Source: Alphaproteobacteria bacterium
GTDB lineage: Bacteria > Pseudomonadota > Alphaproteobacteria > Micropepsales > Micropepsaceae
Length of the DNA: 64,000 bases
Assembly (NCBI GenBank): GCA_019247845.1
Contig: JAFBAL010000041.1
Location: 1 to 64,000, forward strand
Direction of reading: 5' to 3'
Shown here: positions 44,444 through 54,173 of the stretch, piece by piece
Layout of the letters: every line of letters starts with the position of its first letter
Position numbering within the stretch: the first letter of the stretch is position 1
Notes under the pieces: model-generated
Database searches by the model: none
Seen by the model: the letters and a program-made list of their open reading frames with translations, nothing else
What the model was told of the DNA's origin: nothing
Position numbers and translations under genes: made by a program

Positions 44444-44949
44444 GCGACCGGCTGCCGCACCGTACCCGCGTCGTCGTAAGGATCGTAGGTCTCGTCCGGA
44501 TACCACGTGCCGCCGAACAGCCTGTTCTGGTTGACCAGAGAGCAGCGCTGGACATGGACGTTGTCCTGGAAGCTGTGGGGAACCGTCGCGTTGCCCCAGT
44601 CGCCGCCCCAGATGAGCTTGTGCTTGTAGGCGAGCATGCCCAGGGGGCGGAAATCGCCGTCCCAGGACGGCTGGCCGTTCACCTTGCGCACCAGGTCGAC
44701 GGCGAGCCCGTAATGATGCACGCCGACATTCATCAGCTTGGTCGCGCCGCGCTTGAACAGCAGCGCCTGCCGTTCCTGGCTGCGATAGGTCTCGAACGCC
44801 ATCAGCGCGATGCCTTGCGCCTGCGCGTCCTCGATGATCGCCGCCACCTGCGCGCGGAAGGTCGGTTCCAGCAGCGCCATGTCCGAGACCGGATCGGTGC
44901 TGCGGAAGCGCGCGTCCTTGGCGATGACGTCGGTGAAGAAGTTCCCCAT
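44440..44949 (-). CDS. M15-family D-Ala-D-Ala or endolysin-type peptidase
   Basis: A 169-aa M15 peptidase, probably cell-wall-directed. YRSQERQALLFKRGATKL, then GVHHYGLAVDLVRKVNG (His and Asp zinc ligands), and WGGDWGNATVPHSFQDNVHVQR (catalytic and third zinc ligand region). There is no signal peptide, so it resembles phage-type L-alanyl-D-glutamate peptidases (Ply-like) or cytoplasmic recycling enzymes. No phage genes are nearby. The last 30 residues are Tyr/Pro/Asp-rich. Confidence 0.75.
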   Translation of the reverse strand: MGNFFTDVIAKDARFRSTDPVSDMALLEPTFRAQVAAIIEDAQAQGIALMAFETYRSQERQALLFKRGATKLMNVGVHHYGLAVDLVRKVNGQPSWDGDFRPLGMLAYKHKLIWGGDWGNATVPHSFQDNVHVQRCSLVNQNRLFGGTWYPDETYDPYDDAGTVRQPVA

Positions 44950-45018
44950 CCCGTTCCCCCCGAAATATCCTCGGGGAAAAGGTTTACACGCACCCGTGGA
45001 AATTGAAAATGGACCGTT

Positions 45019-45756
45019 TCAGCTCTTGCGGAAGGCGAGCGAGGACAGCCAGCCGAAGCCGACGGCCATCAACACCGTCGAGATGCCGTAGGCGAGCGGC
45101 TGCTCCTGGCTGAAGTCATAGAGCCGGCGCTCCAGTCCGGTCTGGTCGATGGTGAGCTCGGAGGAGCGCACGTCGATCACCTGGCCCTGGCGCAGAAGAT
45201 AGACCCAGGCGGTGTAGCGGCCGCGCGGCGCCGACGACGGCAGCGGCACGCGGGCGCGGAACAGCGTGCCGCTCAGGAACTCGACCGCGTCGTCGTCCTG
45301 CGCATAGAGCCCGGCCTTGCGCTCGATGCCGATGGCGGCGTCGAGGAAGGGTTTGAGCGCATGCGGGCCCGTCATGGCCTTGGGCTGGAGCGCGTCCAGG
45401 CCCAGGCCGTATTGGCGGAGCGTGCCTTCGGCTGCGATCTCGGGCAGCGGCCGGTTGGCGGCGGCAAAGTAATAGCCGGGCATGCCGTGCAGGATGACGC
45501 GGTTCTTGTTGATCCAGATGCCGGCGACGCGGTCCTTGCGGCGGACGCGCAGGTCGCTCTCCGGTCCGCGCACCACCACGACGACGTCGGGCCGCGCCTC
45601 GGACGCCGGCCGCTCGATCGCGCCGAACACCACGATGTCGGTGCCGTTGTAGTTCGAGCGGATCTCGATCCTATCCTGCGACAGGCCCGAGACGAGATCC
45701 TCTGTCGCGAGCGCGGGACTCGCCAGCAGCAGCACGAAGAGCGCCAGCCGTCTCAT
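45019..45756 (-). CDS. TIGR02186-family membrane protein
   Basis: A 245-aa protein, start ATG at 45756 (MRRLALFVLLLASPALA), ATGA overlap with the TauE-type gene. Signal peptide, a beta-rich periplasmic region (IVVFGAIERPASEARPDVVVVVRGP, RKDRVAGIWINKNRV) and a C-terminal transmembrane helix (ISTVLMAVGFGWLSSLAF). The arrangement matches the TIGR02186 family (conserved alphaproteobacterial protein, from memory), nearly always next to a TauE/SafE permease. Role unknown; the pair probably handles sulfite or another sulfur anion. Confidence 0.78.
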   Translation of the reverse strand: MRRLALFVLLLASPALATEDLVSGLSQDRIEIRSNYNGTDIVVFGAIERPASEARPDVVVVVRGPESDLRVRRKDRVAGIWINKNRVILHGMPGYYFAAANRPLPEIAAEGTLRQYGLGLDALQPKAMTGPHALKPFLDAAIGIERKAGLYAQDDDAVEFLSGTLFRARVPLPSSAPRGRYTAWVYLLRQGQVIDVRSSELTIDQTGLERRLYDFSQEQPLAYGISTVLMAVGFGWLSSLAFRKS

Positions 45757-46661
45757 GAGCCGCTCACGCTGAACAGCTCGCGCGGCGTCGCCACCAGCCC
45801 ATAGAGCAGCCGGATCGCCACGCCCAGCACGAGCAGCGCCAGCAGCATGCGCAGCTGCTCGCCGCGCAACCGCGCGCCCGCGCGCACGCCGAGTTGCGCG
45901 CCGATCACCCCGCCCACGATCAGCCAGGCCGCCAGCATGGCGTCGACGGCGTGGTTGTTGGTCGCCTGGAGCACCGTCGCGGCGGCGGTGATGACGATGA
46001 TCTGCGCCAGGGACGTCCCCATCACCACGTTCGCCGGGATGCGCAGGATGTAGATCATCGCCGGCACGATGACGAAGCCGCCGCCGACGCCGAGCACCGT
46101 CGAGAGCATGCCGACCGCAAAGCCGATCGCGACCGGCGGGATCACGCTGATATAGAGGCCGGACGCCGGGAAGCGCTGCTTGAAGGGCAGGGTGTGGATC
46201 CACGGACGCTCGGCGCGGCGCGGCGTGGAGCCGCCGCTGCGCGCGGCGCGCAACGCGCCCAGGCTCTCGCGCAGCATCAGCCCGCCGATGGTGCCCAGCA
46301 GCACGACATAGGCGGCCGAGATGAACACGTCCATCTGCCCCGAGCGGCGCAACACCGCGAACAGCCACACGCCTGCGAAGGTGCCCGCGATGCCGCCCAA
46401 GGTCATGACCGCGGCCATCTTCAGGTCGATCGCGCCCTTGCGCCATTGCGCGAGCGCCCCCGACATCGACGAGGCGGTGACGTGGCTCGACGTCGTCGCC
46501 ACCGCGACCGCGGAAGGGATGCCGGTGAAGATCAGGAGCGGGGTCAGCAGGAAGCCGCCGCCGACGCCGAGCAGGCCCGAGAGGAATCCGATGGCGCCGC
46601 CCAAGCCCAGGAGGACCAGCCAGTGGACCGACATCTGGGCGATGGGCAGGTAGATTTCCAT
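45753..46661 (-). CDS. TauE/SafE-family permease
   Basis: A 302-aa inner-membrane protein with eight or so helices. Two internally repeated segments carry the family motif: GFLSGLLGVGGGFLLTPLLIF and AVGMLSTVLGVGGGFVIVPAMIY. It is predicted to export sulfite, sulfoacetate or another organosulfonate/anion. Coupled with the TIGR02186 gene by an ATGA overlap. The upstream gap to the PodJ-like gene holds palindromic repeats. Confidence 0.88.
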   Translation of the reverse strand: MEIYLPIAQMSVHWLVLLGLGGAIGFLSGLLGVGGGFLLTPLLIFTGIPSAVAVATTSSHVTASSMSGALAQWRKGAIDLKMAAVMTLGGIAGTFAGVWLFAVLRRSGQMDVFISAAYVVLLGTIGGLMLRESLGALRAARSGGSTPRRAERPWIHTLPFKQRFPASGLYISVIPPVAIGFAVGMLSTVLGVGGGFVIVPAMIYILRIPANVVMGTSLAQIIVITAAATVLQATNNHAVDAMLAAWLIVGGVIGAQLGVRAGARLRGEQLRMLLALLVLGVAIRLLYGLVATPRELFSVSGS

Positions 46662-46733
46662 CGTGCTCGCGCAGGTGAACGAGGTTCACAATGTGCGGGC
46701 TGAGGGGGAGGCGGTCAACACCAACTGCTCGCC

Positions 46734-46838
46734 ATGGCCGGCCTCCGAGCCGGCCATCCAGCGCACGAGCGCTCGCGCGCAAAAGAGTCTATGCGCTCAC
46801 TGACCTCGCTTGCCGGGTGGCCGGGTCAAGCTCGGCCA
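46734..46838. repeat. Pair of REP-like palindromes downstream of the PodJ-like gene
   Basis: ATGGCCGGC (46734-46742) and GCCGGCCAT (46749-46757) form a perfect 9-bp stem. A second hairpin TGGCCGGG-TCAAG-CTCGGCCA (46818-46838) has one mismatch. The TGGCCGGG...GGTCAAGC...CGGCCA type is familiar as an interspersed palindrome in alphaproteobacterial genomes. They sit in the 186-bp gap between co-directional genes and may act as transcription barrier or mRNA-stabilising sites. Confidence 0.6.
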
Positions 46839-46847
46839 TGGTGTCGT

Positions 46848-49436
46848 TCAGCCCTGCGGCAGCTCGGCCTGGGTGGGCGCCACGTTGGCGCGCGGATCGA
46901 GGGCGGCGGGATGAAAGCTCTCGGCGGCGTGCTGCGCCGCGCTGCGGTCGTCGGGCGAAAGCTGCGTGCCCAGCGCGTCGATGCGCGACTTGGATTCGCT
47001 GTCGCCGCCCGCGGCCGCGATGGCGTACCACTTATAGGCATCGAGCAGGCTCTGCGGCACGCCCTGGCCGCGCTCGTAGAGCACCGCGAGGTTGAACTGC
47101 GAATCGGCGAAGCCCAGGTTGGCCGCCTTCGAGAACCAGCGCGCGGCTTCGGTCGGATCCTTCTTGACGCCGGTGCCCTCGGCATAGGCGACGGCGAGAT
47201 TGTGCATCGCCTTGCGGTTGCCCTGCATCGCCGCGGCCTGATACCAGTGCGCCGCTTTCGGTGCGTCCGCGGCGACGCCCTGGCCGTGCTCGTACAAGGT
47301 CCCCAAGCGATACTGCGCGACGGGCTCGCCGGCATTGGCGGCGCGCTCGAGCCATTTGGCCGCCTGCGCCTCGTTGACCGCGACGCCTTCGCCGCTCAGA
47401 TATTTGAGACCGACGATGGTCTCGGCCTTCACGTTGCCGCCGTTGGCGAGCGCCGTGAGACGGTCGAGCGCGGGCAAGGATGCGCTTTGCTGCGGCGCGC
47501 TCTGCTGCGGCGCGGGCGCGGGAACGGCATGCACGGGCGCCGGGTTCACGGTGCGCTGCTGCAGCGGCTGCACGGCTCCGGGCACGAGGCGCGGCGAGGA
47601 CGGCGCGCTATCGCCGGCGTCCGTGGACGCGGTGTCCTCGGGCAGCACCGCATGCAGCGGCGTGCCTGCTTGCGGCGCGGCTGCCGGCTTCGGCGCGAAC
47701 AGGCTGCCCAGCCCCGACGAGCGCTGCGACGAGCCCATCATGCCCTGGCTGAGCACGATCCCCGCGATCAAGGCCACGACGATCAGCACGCCGAGCGCGA
47801 TCAGCACGGTGCGCGTGCGTCCCGGCTGCTCGGCCGCATCGGCGCTCTTGCCCGCGTTCCAGGCGAAGCCGCGTCCGGCCTGCTCGGCTTCGGCGGCGCT
47901 GGCGGCGGCGCGCGCGGAACGCCGCGCGGCGGAAAGGAACGAGTCGCCGGCCGGCGGCGGCGAGGCTTCGAAGCCCGCGGCCTGGACCGGCGCGAAGGGA
48001 TCCTCGGCGAAAGGCGGCGGCGCATCGAATGCTTCCGGCGCGGGCGCGAACGGATCGGCGGGCGCGAACGGATCGTGCTGCGCCTGGAACGGTGGCGGCG
48101 CCCCCGGCGTCGGCACGTCGGGGAAGGGCGGAGCGTCGAAGGCGGGCGGCGGCGGTGCCGCGAAGGACTGCGCCGGCGGCGGTGCCGCGAAGGACTGCGC
48201 CGGCGACGGAGCCGCGAACGGCGCCGCGGCTGCCACGGGCTGGGCAGCTTTCGCCTCGACAGCGCTGAGCCGCGTGGCGGTTTCGTTCAGCACGGAGCGG
48301 AATTCCGAGACCGTGTCGCGCTGGCGGTTCTCGGTCGCCTCGACGCGGCTGACCAGCTTGCGCAGCGAATCCTCGATGGCTTTCGCGGTCGTCGGCTCGT
48401 GGTCTTCGAGCTTGTCGACGATGTGGCTCAAGCCCTGCTCGATGTTGCTGAGGCGCCGTTCGATCTCCGGATCGGGGCCGCGCATCTCGAACCTGGCGAC
48501 ATTGTCGTCCAGCTTGGAGAAATTTCCCTCCAGCTTGGCGAAGTTCTCTTCGAGCTTGGTGGCATTGTCGTCCAGCCGCGCGATGGCGCGGGCGGTCTCG
48601 GCCTCGCGCTTCTCGGCGTCGTGCTTCTCGGCTTCGCGATCCTGTGCGAGACGCGCGTGCAGCGTCTCCAGCGCGCGCTCCAAGGCGCCGGCGCTGCTCT
48701 GCGCCGCCTTCTCGACCATATAGACGCGGTCGTCGAGGGCCGCGAGGCGTTGCTCGAGCCCCTCGGCATCGCTGCGCGCATGGTCCAGGCGATTGGCCAC
48801 CGCTTCGAGGCTGGTCGCAAGCGTGCCGATCTGCGTCGCGGACTGGCTGGCGTTCTGGGTGATCTGGTCGGCAAGGCGCGACAGGCCGGTGTGCAGGCCC
48901 TTGACCGCGTCCTTCAGCCCGCTCTGCGCATTGGCCTGCTCGACGCGGTCGAGCCGGCCGGCAAGGCCCACGACATGCGCGCCCAGCTGGTCGAAGGCCT
49001 GCGCCTGCTCGCGCGCGGCGATGTTCATCTCGGTCGCAGCCTTGCTCATGACGCGATTGTTCTCGGTGGTCGTGCGCTCCTGGCTCTCCAGTCTACGCGC
49101 GACGCCGCGCATCTGTTCCTCGATGCGGCGATAGACGTCGTTGGTCTCGGCGGTGCTGCGCGAGACCTGCTCGAGCATCTCGTCGGTCTCGCGGCGAGAC
49201 GGCTGATGCTGGGACGGCGGCGGGGGAGGAGCCGCGGGCTCCTCGCGATAGGTCCTGCTCGTGGCGTAGCTGTCGCGGGTCAATTCTTCCTCGTCCCCGG
49301 CGTCGGCAAAGCTGCGCAGGATGCGCCGCGTGAGCCATTCGCCGACCGACAGGCCTTCACGCCTCGCCGCTGCGCGTGCCGCTTCGCGCGCTTCGGGCGG
49401 AATCCCTGCCACGTTCCAAGGAAGATCAGGCCGCAT
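46848..49436 (-). CDS. PodJ-like cell polarity/localization protein with Sel1 repeats
   Basis: An 862-aa protein. The N-terminal 40 residues (PEAREAARAAARREGLSVGEWLTRRIL) are a ribbon-like or helix motif seen in PodJ-type localization factors. Residues about 80-410 form long coiled coils. A Pro/Ala/Phe-rich linker (about 410-500) contains a 9-residue repeat AQSFAAPPP. A single transmembrane helix (about 540-563, VLIALGVLIVVALIAGIVLSQ) follows. The C-terminal part has four Sel1/TPR-like repeats (from about 678), e.g. AAKWLERAANAGEPVAQYRLG. The layout (cytosolic coiled coil, one membrane span, periplasmic Sel1 repeats) matches Caulobacter PodJ. It probably organises a cell pole or septum. Confidence 0.82.
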   Translation of the reverse strand: MRPDLPWNVAGIPPEAREAARAAARREGLSVGEWLTRRILRSFADAGDEEELTRDSYATSRTYREEPAAPPPPPSQHQPSRRETDEMLEQVSRSTAETNDVYRRIEEQMRGVARRLESQERTTTENNRVMSKAATEMNIAAREQAQAFDQLGAHVVGLAGRLDRVEQANAQSGLKDAVKGLHTGLSRLADQITQNASQSATQIGTLATSLEAVANRLDHARSDAEGLEQRLAALDDRVYMVEKAAQSSAGALERALETLHARLAQDREAEKHDAEKREAETARAIARLDDNATKLEENFAKLEGNFSKLDDNVARFEMRGPDPEIERRLSNIEQGLSHIVDKLEDHEPTTAKAIEDSLRKLVSRVEATENRQRDTVSEFRSVLNETATRLSAVEAKAAQPVAAAAPFAAPSPAQSFAAPPPAQSFAAPPPPAFDAPPFPDVPTPGAPPPFQAQHDPFAPADPFAPAPEAFDAPPPFAEDPFAPVQAAGFEASPPPAGDSFLSAARRSARAAASAAEAEQAGRGFAWNAGKSADAAEQPGRTRTVLIALGVLIVVALIAGIVLSQGMMGSSQRSSGLGSLFAPKPAAAPQAGTPLHAVLPEDTASTDAGDSAPSSPRLVPGAVQPLQQRTVNPAPVHAVPAPAPQQSAPQQSASLPALDRLTALANGGNVKAETIVGLKYLSGEGVAVNEAQAAKWLERAANAGEPVAQYRLGTLYEHGQGVAADAPKAAHWYQAAAMQGNRKAMHNLAVAYAEGTGVKKDPTEAARWFSKAANLGFADSQFNLAVLYERGQGVPQSLLDAYKWYAIAAAGGDSESKSRIDALGTQLSPDDRSAAQHAAESFHPAALDPRANVAPTQAELPQG
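48154..48207. repeat. 27-bp tandem duplication inside the PodJ-like gene
   Basis: The unit starting GGTGCCGCGAAGGACTGCGC at 48154 recurs at 48181, a 27-bp period. It encodes two copies of a 9-residue Ala/Pro/Ser/Phe linker unit (AQSFAAPPP). It is in frame and therefore a length-variable spacer. Confidence 0.7.
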
Positions 49437-49588
49437 TTCGAATCACTGGACGACGCACCCTCAAGCATAAGTACCGACGGCAAGATTTGGTGTAAAGGAA
49501 CGTCGCGAGCCCAAAACATGGGCGTTCCCCGGCTTTTCTTCCTGGGACGGCATCATCTACCGATAGGATTAATGCGGAGTTATCGAGG

Positions 49589-49948
49589 TTATTCGCGTGT
49601 TTGGGTCACGCCGGCACGATTGAGATCGGCTCTCAAACCGCCGGTCAGCCAGCGGAAAAACATCCGGTAGTCGGACACCAGCGACCACAGCGGATAGCTG
49701 AAGGTGGCCGGGCGGTTGTGCTCGATGAAGAAATGGCCGACCCAGGCGGGCCCGTAGCCGCCGACCAGAGCGCCCAGCGCCAGCCACCAATCGCCGGTCA
49801 CGGCCGCCGCGCCCAGGAAGCCCAGCGACAGCGCGCTGCCCAGATAGTGGATCGCGCGCGTCTCGGGCTTGGCATGCTCCTGGAGGTAGTAGGGCCAGAA
49901 ATCGGCGTAGTTTTCCATCGGGCGGTTGGTGGGAGCTGGCGTGGCCAT
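49589..49948 (-). CDS. DUF962/Mpo1-like membrane protein
   Basis: A 119-aa protein with two or three short transmembrane helices. ENYADFWPYYLQEHAKPETRAIHYLGSALSL and GYGPAWVGHFFIEHNRPATFSYPLWSLVSDYRMF are the conserved histidine-containing blocks of DUF962. Yeast Mpo1 of this family is an Fe-dependent dioxygenase of 2-hydroxy fatty acids; bacterial members are uncharacterised. The conserved His in IHYLG, GHFF and EHNRP would be metal ligands. The start ATG at 49948 is chosen as the first in frame. Confidence 0.82.
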   Translation of the reverse strand: MATPAPTNRPMENYADFWPYYLQEHAKPETRAIHYLGSALSLGFLGAAAVTGDWWLALGALVGGYGPAWVGHFFIEHNRPATFSYPLWSLVSDYRMFFRWLTGGLRADLNRAGVTQTRE

Positions 49949-49993
49949 GGATCGCTTTTACGGCTGTGCAGGCAGGGCCGCAATGGAGGCACC

Positions 49994-50425
49994 ATGAAGC
50001 TCTTCACCATCGGCTTCACGAAAAGCTCGGCGGAGCACTTCTTCGCGCGCCTTTGCGGTTCCGGCGCGACCAAGCTCGTCGACGTCCGGCTGAACAACGT
50101 TTCTCAGCTGGCCGGGTTCGCCAGGAAGGACGATCTGCGATATTTCTGCGGCGCGATCTGCGGTCTGGATTACGAACATTTGCCACGGCTTGCGCCGACC
50201 GAGGAGATGCTCGCCGAATACAGGAGGTCGAAGCTGTCGTGGAGCGGCTATGCCCGCAAGTTCCTGGCGCTGATGGCGCGGCGCAAGATCGAAACGCTCG
50301 ACAGATCGCTTCTCGGCGGCGCGTGCCTGTTGTGCAGCGAGGCCGAGCCGCACCATTGCCATCGGCGCCTGGTCGCCGAATATCTGCAGCGGAAGTGGGG
50401 CGACGTGGAGATCGTTCACATTTGA
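49994..50425 (+). CDS. DUF488-family protein
   Basis: A 143-aa cytosolic protein, start ATG at 49994 (MKLFTIGFTKSSAEHFFARL), preceded by GGAGG 7 bases upstream. It opens with the TIGFTKSSAEHFF motif and has KLVDVRLNNVSQLAGFARKDDL. The C-terminus has the cysteine-containing CLLCSEAEPHHCHRRLVAEYL typical of DUF488, which is thought to be a nuclease- or nucleotide-linked domain. Function unknown. It is convergent with the CAP-domain lipoprotein gene. Confidence 0.82.
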   Translation: MKLFTIGFTKSSAEHFFARLCGSGATKLVDVRLNNVSQLAGFARKDDLRYFCGAICGLDYEHLPRLAPTEEMLAEYRRSKLSWSGYARKFLALMARRKIETLDRSLLGGACLLCSEAEPHHCHRRLVAEYLQRKWGDVEIVHI

Positions 50426-50432
50426 CGCGCGA

Positions 50433-50977
50433 TCACTGCGCCGGACTCTTGTCTTCCTCGTGCGGCGGCAGGCCGAGGTCGGTCGCGAACAGCGCGGTGA
50501 CATAGACCGTGTCGGCGTTCGCCGCGGCGCCGATGCCGGTCATGGTGTAGGGCGCGAAGGCCATGTTGTCGCGATGCTTGGGACTGTTCAGCCAGATGTC
50601 GACGACGGTGCGCGCCGCAGCATCGACGTCGACACCGCTCTGCTTGAGGAAATGCACCGCCGCCATGTTCTCGCCGAGCAGGCCCTGAAAGCGCTTGTCC
50701 TGCGCCATCAGAAGCGTCGCCGCGGTTTCGCCGTTGGCCGCGGCATGGGCGAGATAGTTCTTCGCCGCCATGTCGGCCGAGCGTTTGCGCGCGACCTGGC
50801 CGAGCTCGGGATCGATGGCCAGCGGCTTGGCATGGGTGTCGAGCTTCTCGCGCTCTTCCTCCACCAGCACGGCGATGCGCCGCTCGAGCGCGGGCATGCG
50901 CTCTGCCGGATCGGGCAGGGACGTGCAGCCCGCGAGCAGCAGCGCGCCGAGCAAAAGAAGGTAGGCGCGGCGCAGCA

Positions 50978-50978
<1 letters not shown>
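50433..50978 (-). CDS. CAP-domain (SCP-like) lipoprotein
   Basis: A 181-aa lipoprotein with lipobox LLLAGC (start ATG at 50978, TGATG overlap with the thiolase stop). The CAP domain segments ERRIAVLVEEEREKL, LAIDPELGQVARKRSADMAAKNYLAH, GENMAAVHF and VDIWLNSPKHRDNMA are all recognisable. Bacterial CAP proteins bind lipid or peptidoglycan, roles mostly unknown. Being coupled to a thiolase gene is unexpected. Confidence 0.82.
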
Positions 50979-52183
<1,205 letters not shown>

Positions 52184-52213
52184 GAGGTCCTCCCGGAATC
52201 TGGGAGGTTTAAA

Positions 52214-52459
52214 TCAGATATAGGCGCCCTGGTCGATCAGTTCGGGGGCGGCCAGCTTGCGCGTGCGGTGGGTGATCATGCTGTCATGCAGGTGGCGCAC
52301 CGTCTTGCTGCCCGTGGTCACGAACAGGAACGGGAAGACGCCGTGCAGCATGCAGGCGATGCCCGCCACGATCATGCGGCCGCCGAAGCTCGACGCGACC
52401 AGGAAGTGCTCGCCATAGGTCTCGCCGACCGATTCCGGATGGTCTGTGAAGATCGACAT
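52214..52459 (-). CDS. Small DUF6356-like membrane protein
   Basis: An 81-aa protein beginning MSIFTDHPESVGETYGEHFLVA, with one hydrophobic stretch GGRMIVAGIACMLHGVFPFLFV and a basic C-terminus. The pattern FxDHPxSVGETYxEHxxxA is that of a conserved alphaproteobacterial family I remember as DUF6356. Function unknown. It is divergent from the Lrp gene; the 127-bp gap between them holds a candidate operator. Confidence 0.65.
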   Translation of the reverse strand: MSIFTDHPESVGETYGEHFLVASSFGGRMIVAGIACMLHGVFPFLFVTTGSKTVRHLHDSMITHRTRKLAAPELIDQGAYI

Positions 52460-52551
52460 CGTGACGCTCCAAGCCCCTCTTCGACGGCGGACAGTCTGCC
52501 CCGCTTCGGCGAAGATTTCATTACGTTTTTTGCTGCCTTGCGGGCGATAAC

Positions 52552-52568
52552 TGGAAAATCATTCTCCA
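52552..52568. promoter_or_regulatory. Candidate Lrp-type operator between the divergent genes at 52459 and 52587
   Basis: TGGAAAAT-C-ATTCTCCA: an imperfect 17-bp inverted repeat (one mismatch in eight), 19 bp upstream of the Lrp gene start. The spacing fits autoregulation. Assignment is by position only. Confidence 0.45.
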
Positions 52569-52586
52569 ATTTGGTACTTGTGTAGA

Positions 52587-53051
52587 ATGCTAGACCGCAC
52601 GGACCGCAAGCTCCTGGAATGCCTGCAACGCGACGCCACCTCGAGCGTGGCCGACCTGGCGGCCCGCGTCGGCCTCTCGACCACGCCCTGCTGGAAGCGG
52701 CTCAAGCGCCTGGAGGAGGAGGGCTTCGTGAAGGCCAGGGTGGCGCTGCTCGACCGCGCCAAGCTCGGCCTGAAGGTCACGGTCTTCGTCAGCATCCGCA
52801 CCAACCAGCACGACGCGGCGTGGCTGGAGAGCTTCGCGCGCGCGGTCTCGTCGCTGCCCGAGATCGTCGAGCTGCACCGCATGAGCGGCGAGGTCGACTA
52901 TCTGATGAAGGTGGTGGTGGCCGACGTCGAGGGCTACGACCGTTTCTACAAGAAGCTGATCAAGCTGGTGAAGCTGACCGACGTGTCGTCGGCTTTCGCG
53001 ATGGAGCAGATCAAGTACTCGACGGAACTGCCCCTGGACGAGCTTGCTTGA
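52587..53051 (+). CDS. Lrp/AsnC-family transcriptional regulator
   Basis: A 154-aa regulator. Helix-turn-helix LDRTDRKLLECLQRDATSSVADLAARVGLSTTPCWKRLKRLEEEGFV (residues 1-48) and a C-terminal RAM-type effector domain (VTVFVSIRTNQHD, MSGEVDYLMKVVVADVEGYDRFYKKL). Start ATG at 52587. It may be read from near-leaderless mRNA, because no clear Shine-Dalgarno is visible. Likely senses an amino acid. The end overlaps the septation-protein gene by 41 bp, convergent. Confidence 0.9.
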   Translation: MLDRTDRKLLECLQRDATSSVADLAARVGLSTTPCWKRLKRLEEEGFVKARVALLDRAKLGLKVTVFVSIRTNQHDAAWLESFARAVSSLPEIVELHRMSGEVDYLMKVVVADVEGYDRFYKKLIKLVKLTDVSSAFAMEQIKYSTELPLDELA

Positions 53052-53625
53052 GCGCCGCGTTGCGCCGCGCCAGCGACTGGAACATGCGGTACTGCACGAA
53101 GAACAGCACGACGATGATGGCGGTGGGCACGAAGGTGGCATAGATCGCCCAGGCGCCGAACTCGAAGAGATAGGCGACCGCGACGTTGGCGACCGCGAAG
53201 AAGATCATGATCCCGGCCCAGATCTTCTCGGCCAGGAAGATCGTGCGGCGCGGGATGTTGTCGCGCGCCTCGGCGGGCAGATAGGGCGTCATCCAGTCGC
53301 GCGTCGCCATGAACAGGCCGGCGGCCAGGTCGATGACGGTGGGCTTGAGCTTGATGAAATGCTCGTCGTGCAGCGCGATGGTCATCGTGCCCAGCGCCAC
53401 GACGACGCCCAGGCTCAGCCATTGCAGCGGCCCGATCGCGTCGCCGGTGATCTTCTTGGCCGCGAGCTGGACGAGCCCGATGCCGATCCCCACGCCGGTC
53501 GCGACATAGACGCTGTGCAGGCCCTCGACCCCGAAGCCGTGCCTGGCGACGAAGAACGAGGCCGCGAACGCAATGGCCGCGAGCAAATCGAGCACGATGG
53601 GCTTGGCGACCTGGATGGGATTCAT
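53011..53625 (-). CDS. Septation protein A/IspZ-like membrane protein
   Basis: A 204-aa inner-membrane protein with about five helices. Start ATG at 53625 (MNPIQVAKPIVLDLLAAIAF). The pattern WLSLGVVVALGTMTIALHDEHFIKLKPTVID is a YciB/IspZ hallmark, as are AEKIWAGIMIFFAVANVAVAY and the C-terminal FFVQYRMF region. YciB proteins take part in division and envelope synthesis. Family members of this length with an altered C-terminus are common in Alphaproteobacteria. Confidence 0.85.
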   Translation of the reverse strand: MNPIQVAKPIVLDLLAAIAFAASFFVARHGFGVEGLHSVYVATGVGIGIGLVQLAAKKITGDAIGPLQWLSLGVVVALGTMTIALHDEHFIKLKPTVIDLAAGLFMATRDWMTPYLPAEARDNIPRRTIFLAEKIWAGIMIFFAVANVAVAYLFEFGAWAIYATFVPTAIIVVLFFVQYRMFQSLARRNAALKQARPGAVPSST

Positions 53626-53632
53626 GAACGCG

Positions 53633-54172
53633 CTACCGGTACCGCAGCGTAAAGGTAAGCGCTCCGGCCAATACGACAAGGCCGGCCGCTGCCGCGGCGG
53701 CGTCCGAGAACGAAAGGAAGATCACCGAGGCGTCGGCGACGGCCATGGTCATCAGCGCGCCGGCCCAGACCAGCGACAGGGGCATGGTCCGGCCCGAGGA
53801 CTCGTTCGCATATTGCGCGGCCAACGGCCGGCCGCGCACGAGCGAGACGAGCATCGCCGCCAGCAGCGTCCCTTCGACGCCGAGCCTGACCCAGGCCGCC
53901 GTGATGCCCGGCGGTATGAACGCGCAGAAGATCGCGAGCAACCCGAACAGCAGCGTGTTCACCGCGTCGAAGCCGCGGATCCGGCCGCTGTCGAGGAACG
54001 CCTGGAGCCCCAGTGTGAAGGCGAGCGCGAACGCCGCCCACAGCGCCATGCTGAGCGACAGGCCGAGCAGCACCGCGAAGGCGGTGAACGGCGCCAGCCC
54101 GAGCAGCAAGGCGGTCGGAATGGAGGCGCGCGCGGCCGGAACCGCGCGCGCGGCAAGCGATTTGCGCTCCAT
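53633..54172 (-). CDS. Integral membrane protein of unknown function
   Basis: A 179-aa protein with five or six helices (AFAVLLGLSLSMALWAAFALA, TLLFGLLAIFCAFIPPG, PLSLVWAGALMTMAVAD, AAAGLVVLAGALTFTLRY). Start ATG at 54172 (MERKSLAARAVPAARASIPTA). It lies immediately after the TPR gene (stop at 54174) and 7 bp before the IspZ-like start, so these three probably form one operon. No family recognised. Confidence 0.65.
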   Translation of the reverse strand: MERKSLAARAVPAARASIPTALLLGLAPFTAFAVLLGLSLSMALWAAFALAFTLGLQAFLDSGRIRGFDAVNTLLFGLLAIFCAFIPPGITAAWVRLGVEGTLLAAMLVSLVRGRPLAAQYANESSGRTMPLSLVWAGALMTMAVADASVIFLSFSDAAAAAAGLVVLAGALTFTLRYR

Positions 54173-54173
54173 C

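Noticed and set aside
44958..44976. Small hairpin CCCCGA...TCGGGG upstream of the M15 gene
   Set aside because: Only 6 bp, no T-run, partly overlaps the ribosome site; not enough for a regulatory claim.
46734..49670. 978-codon plus-strand frame across the PodJ-like gene
   Set aside because: Arg/Gly-rich antisense translation; the minus frame has coiled-coil, TM and Sel1 features.
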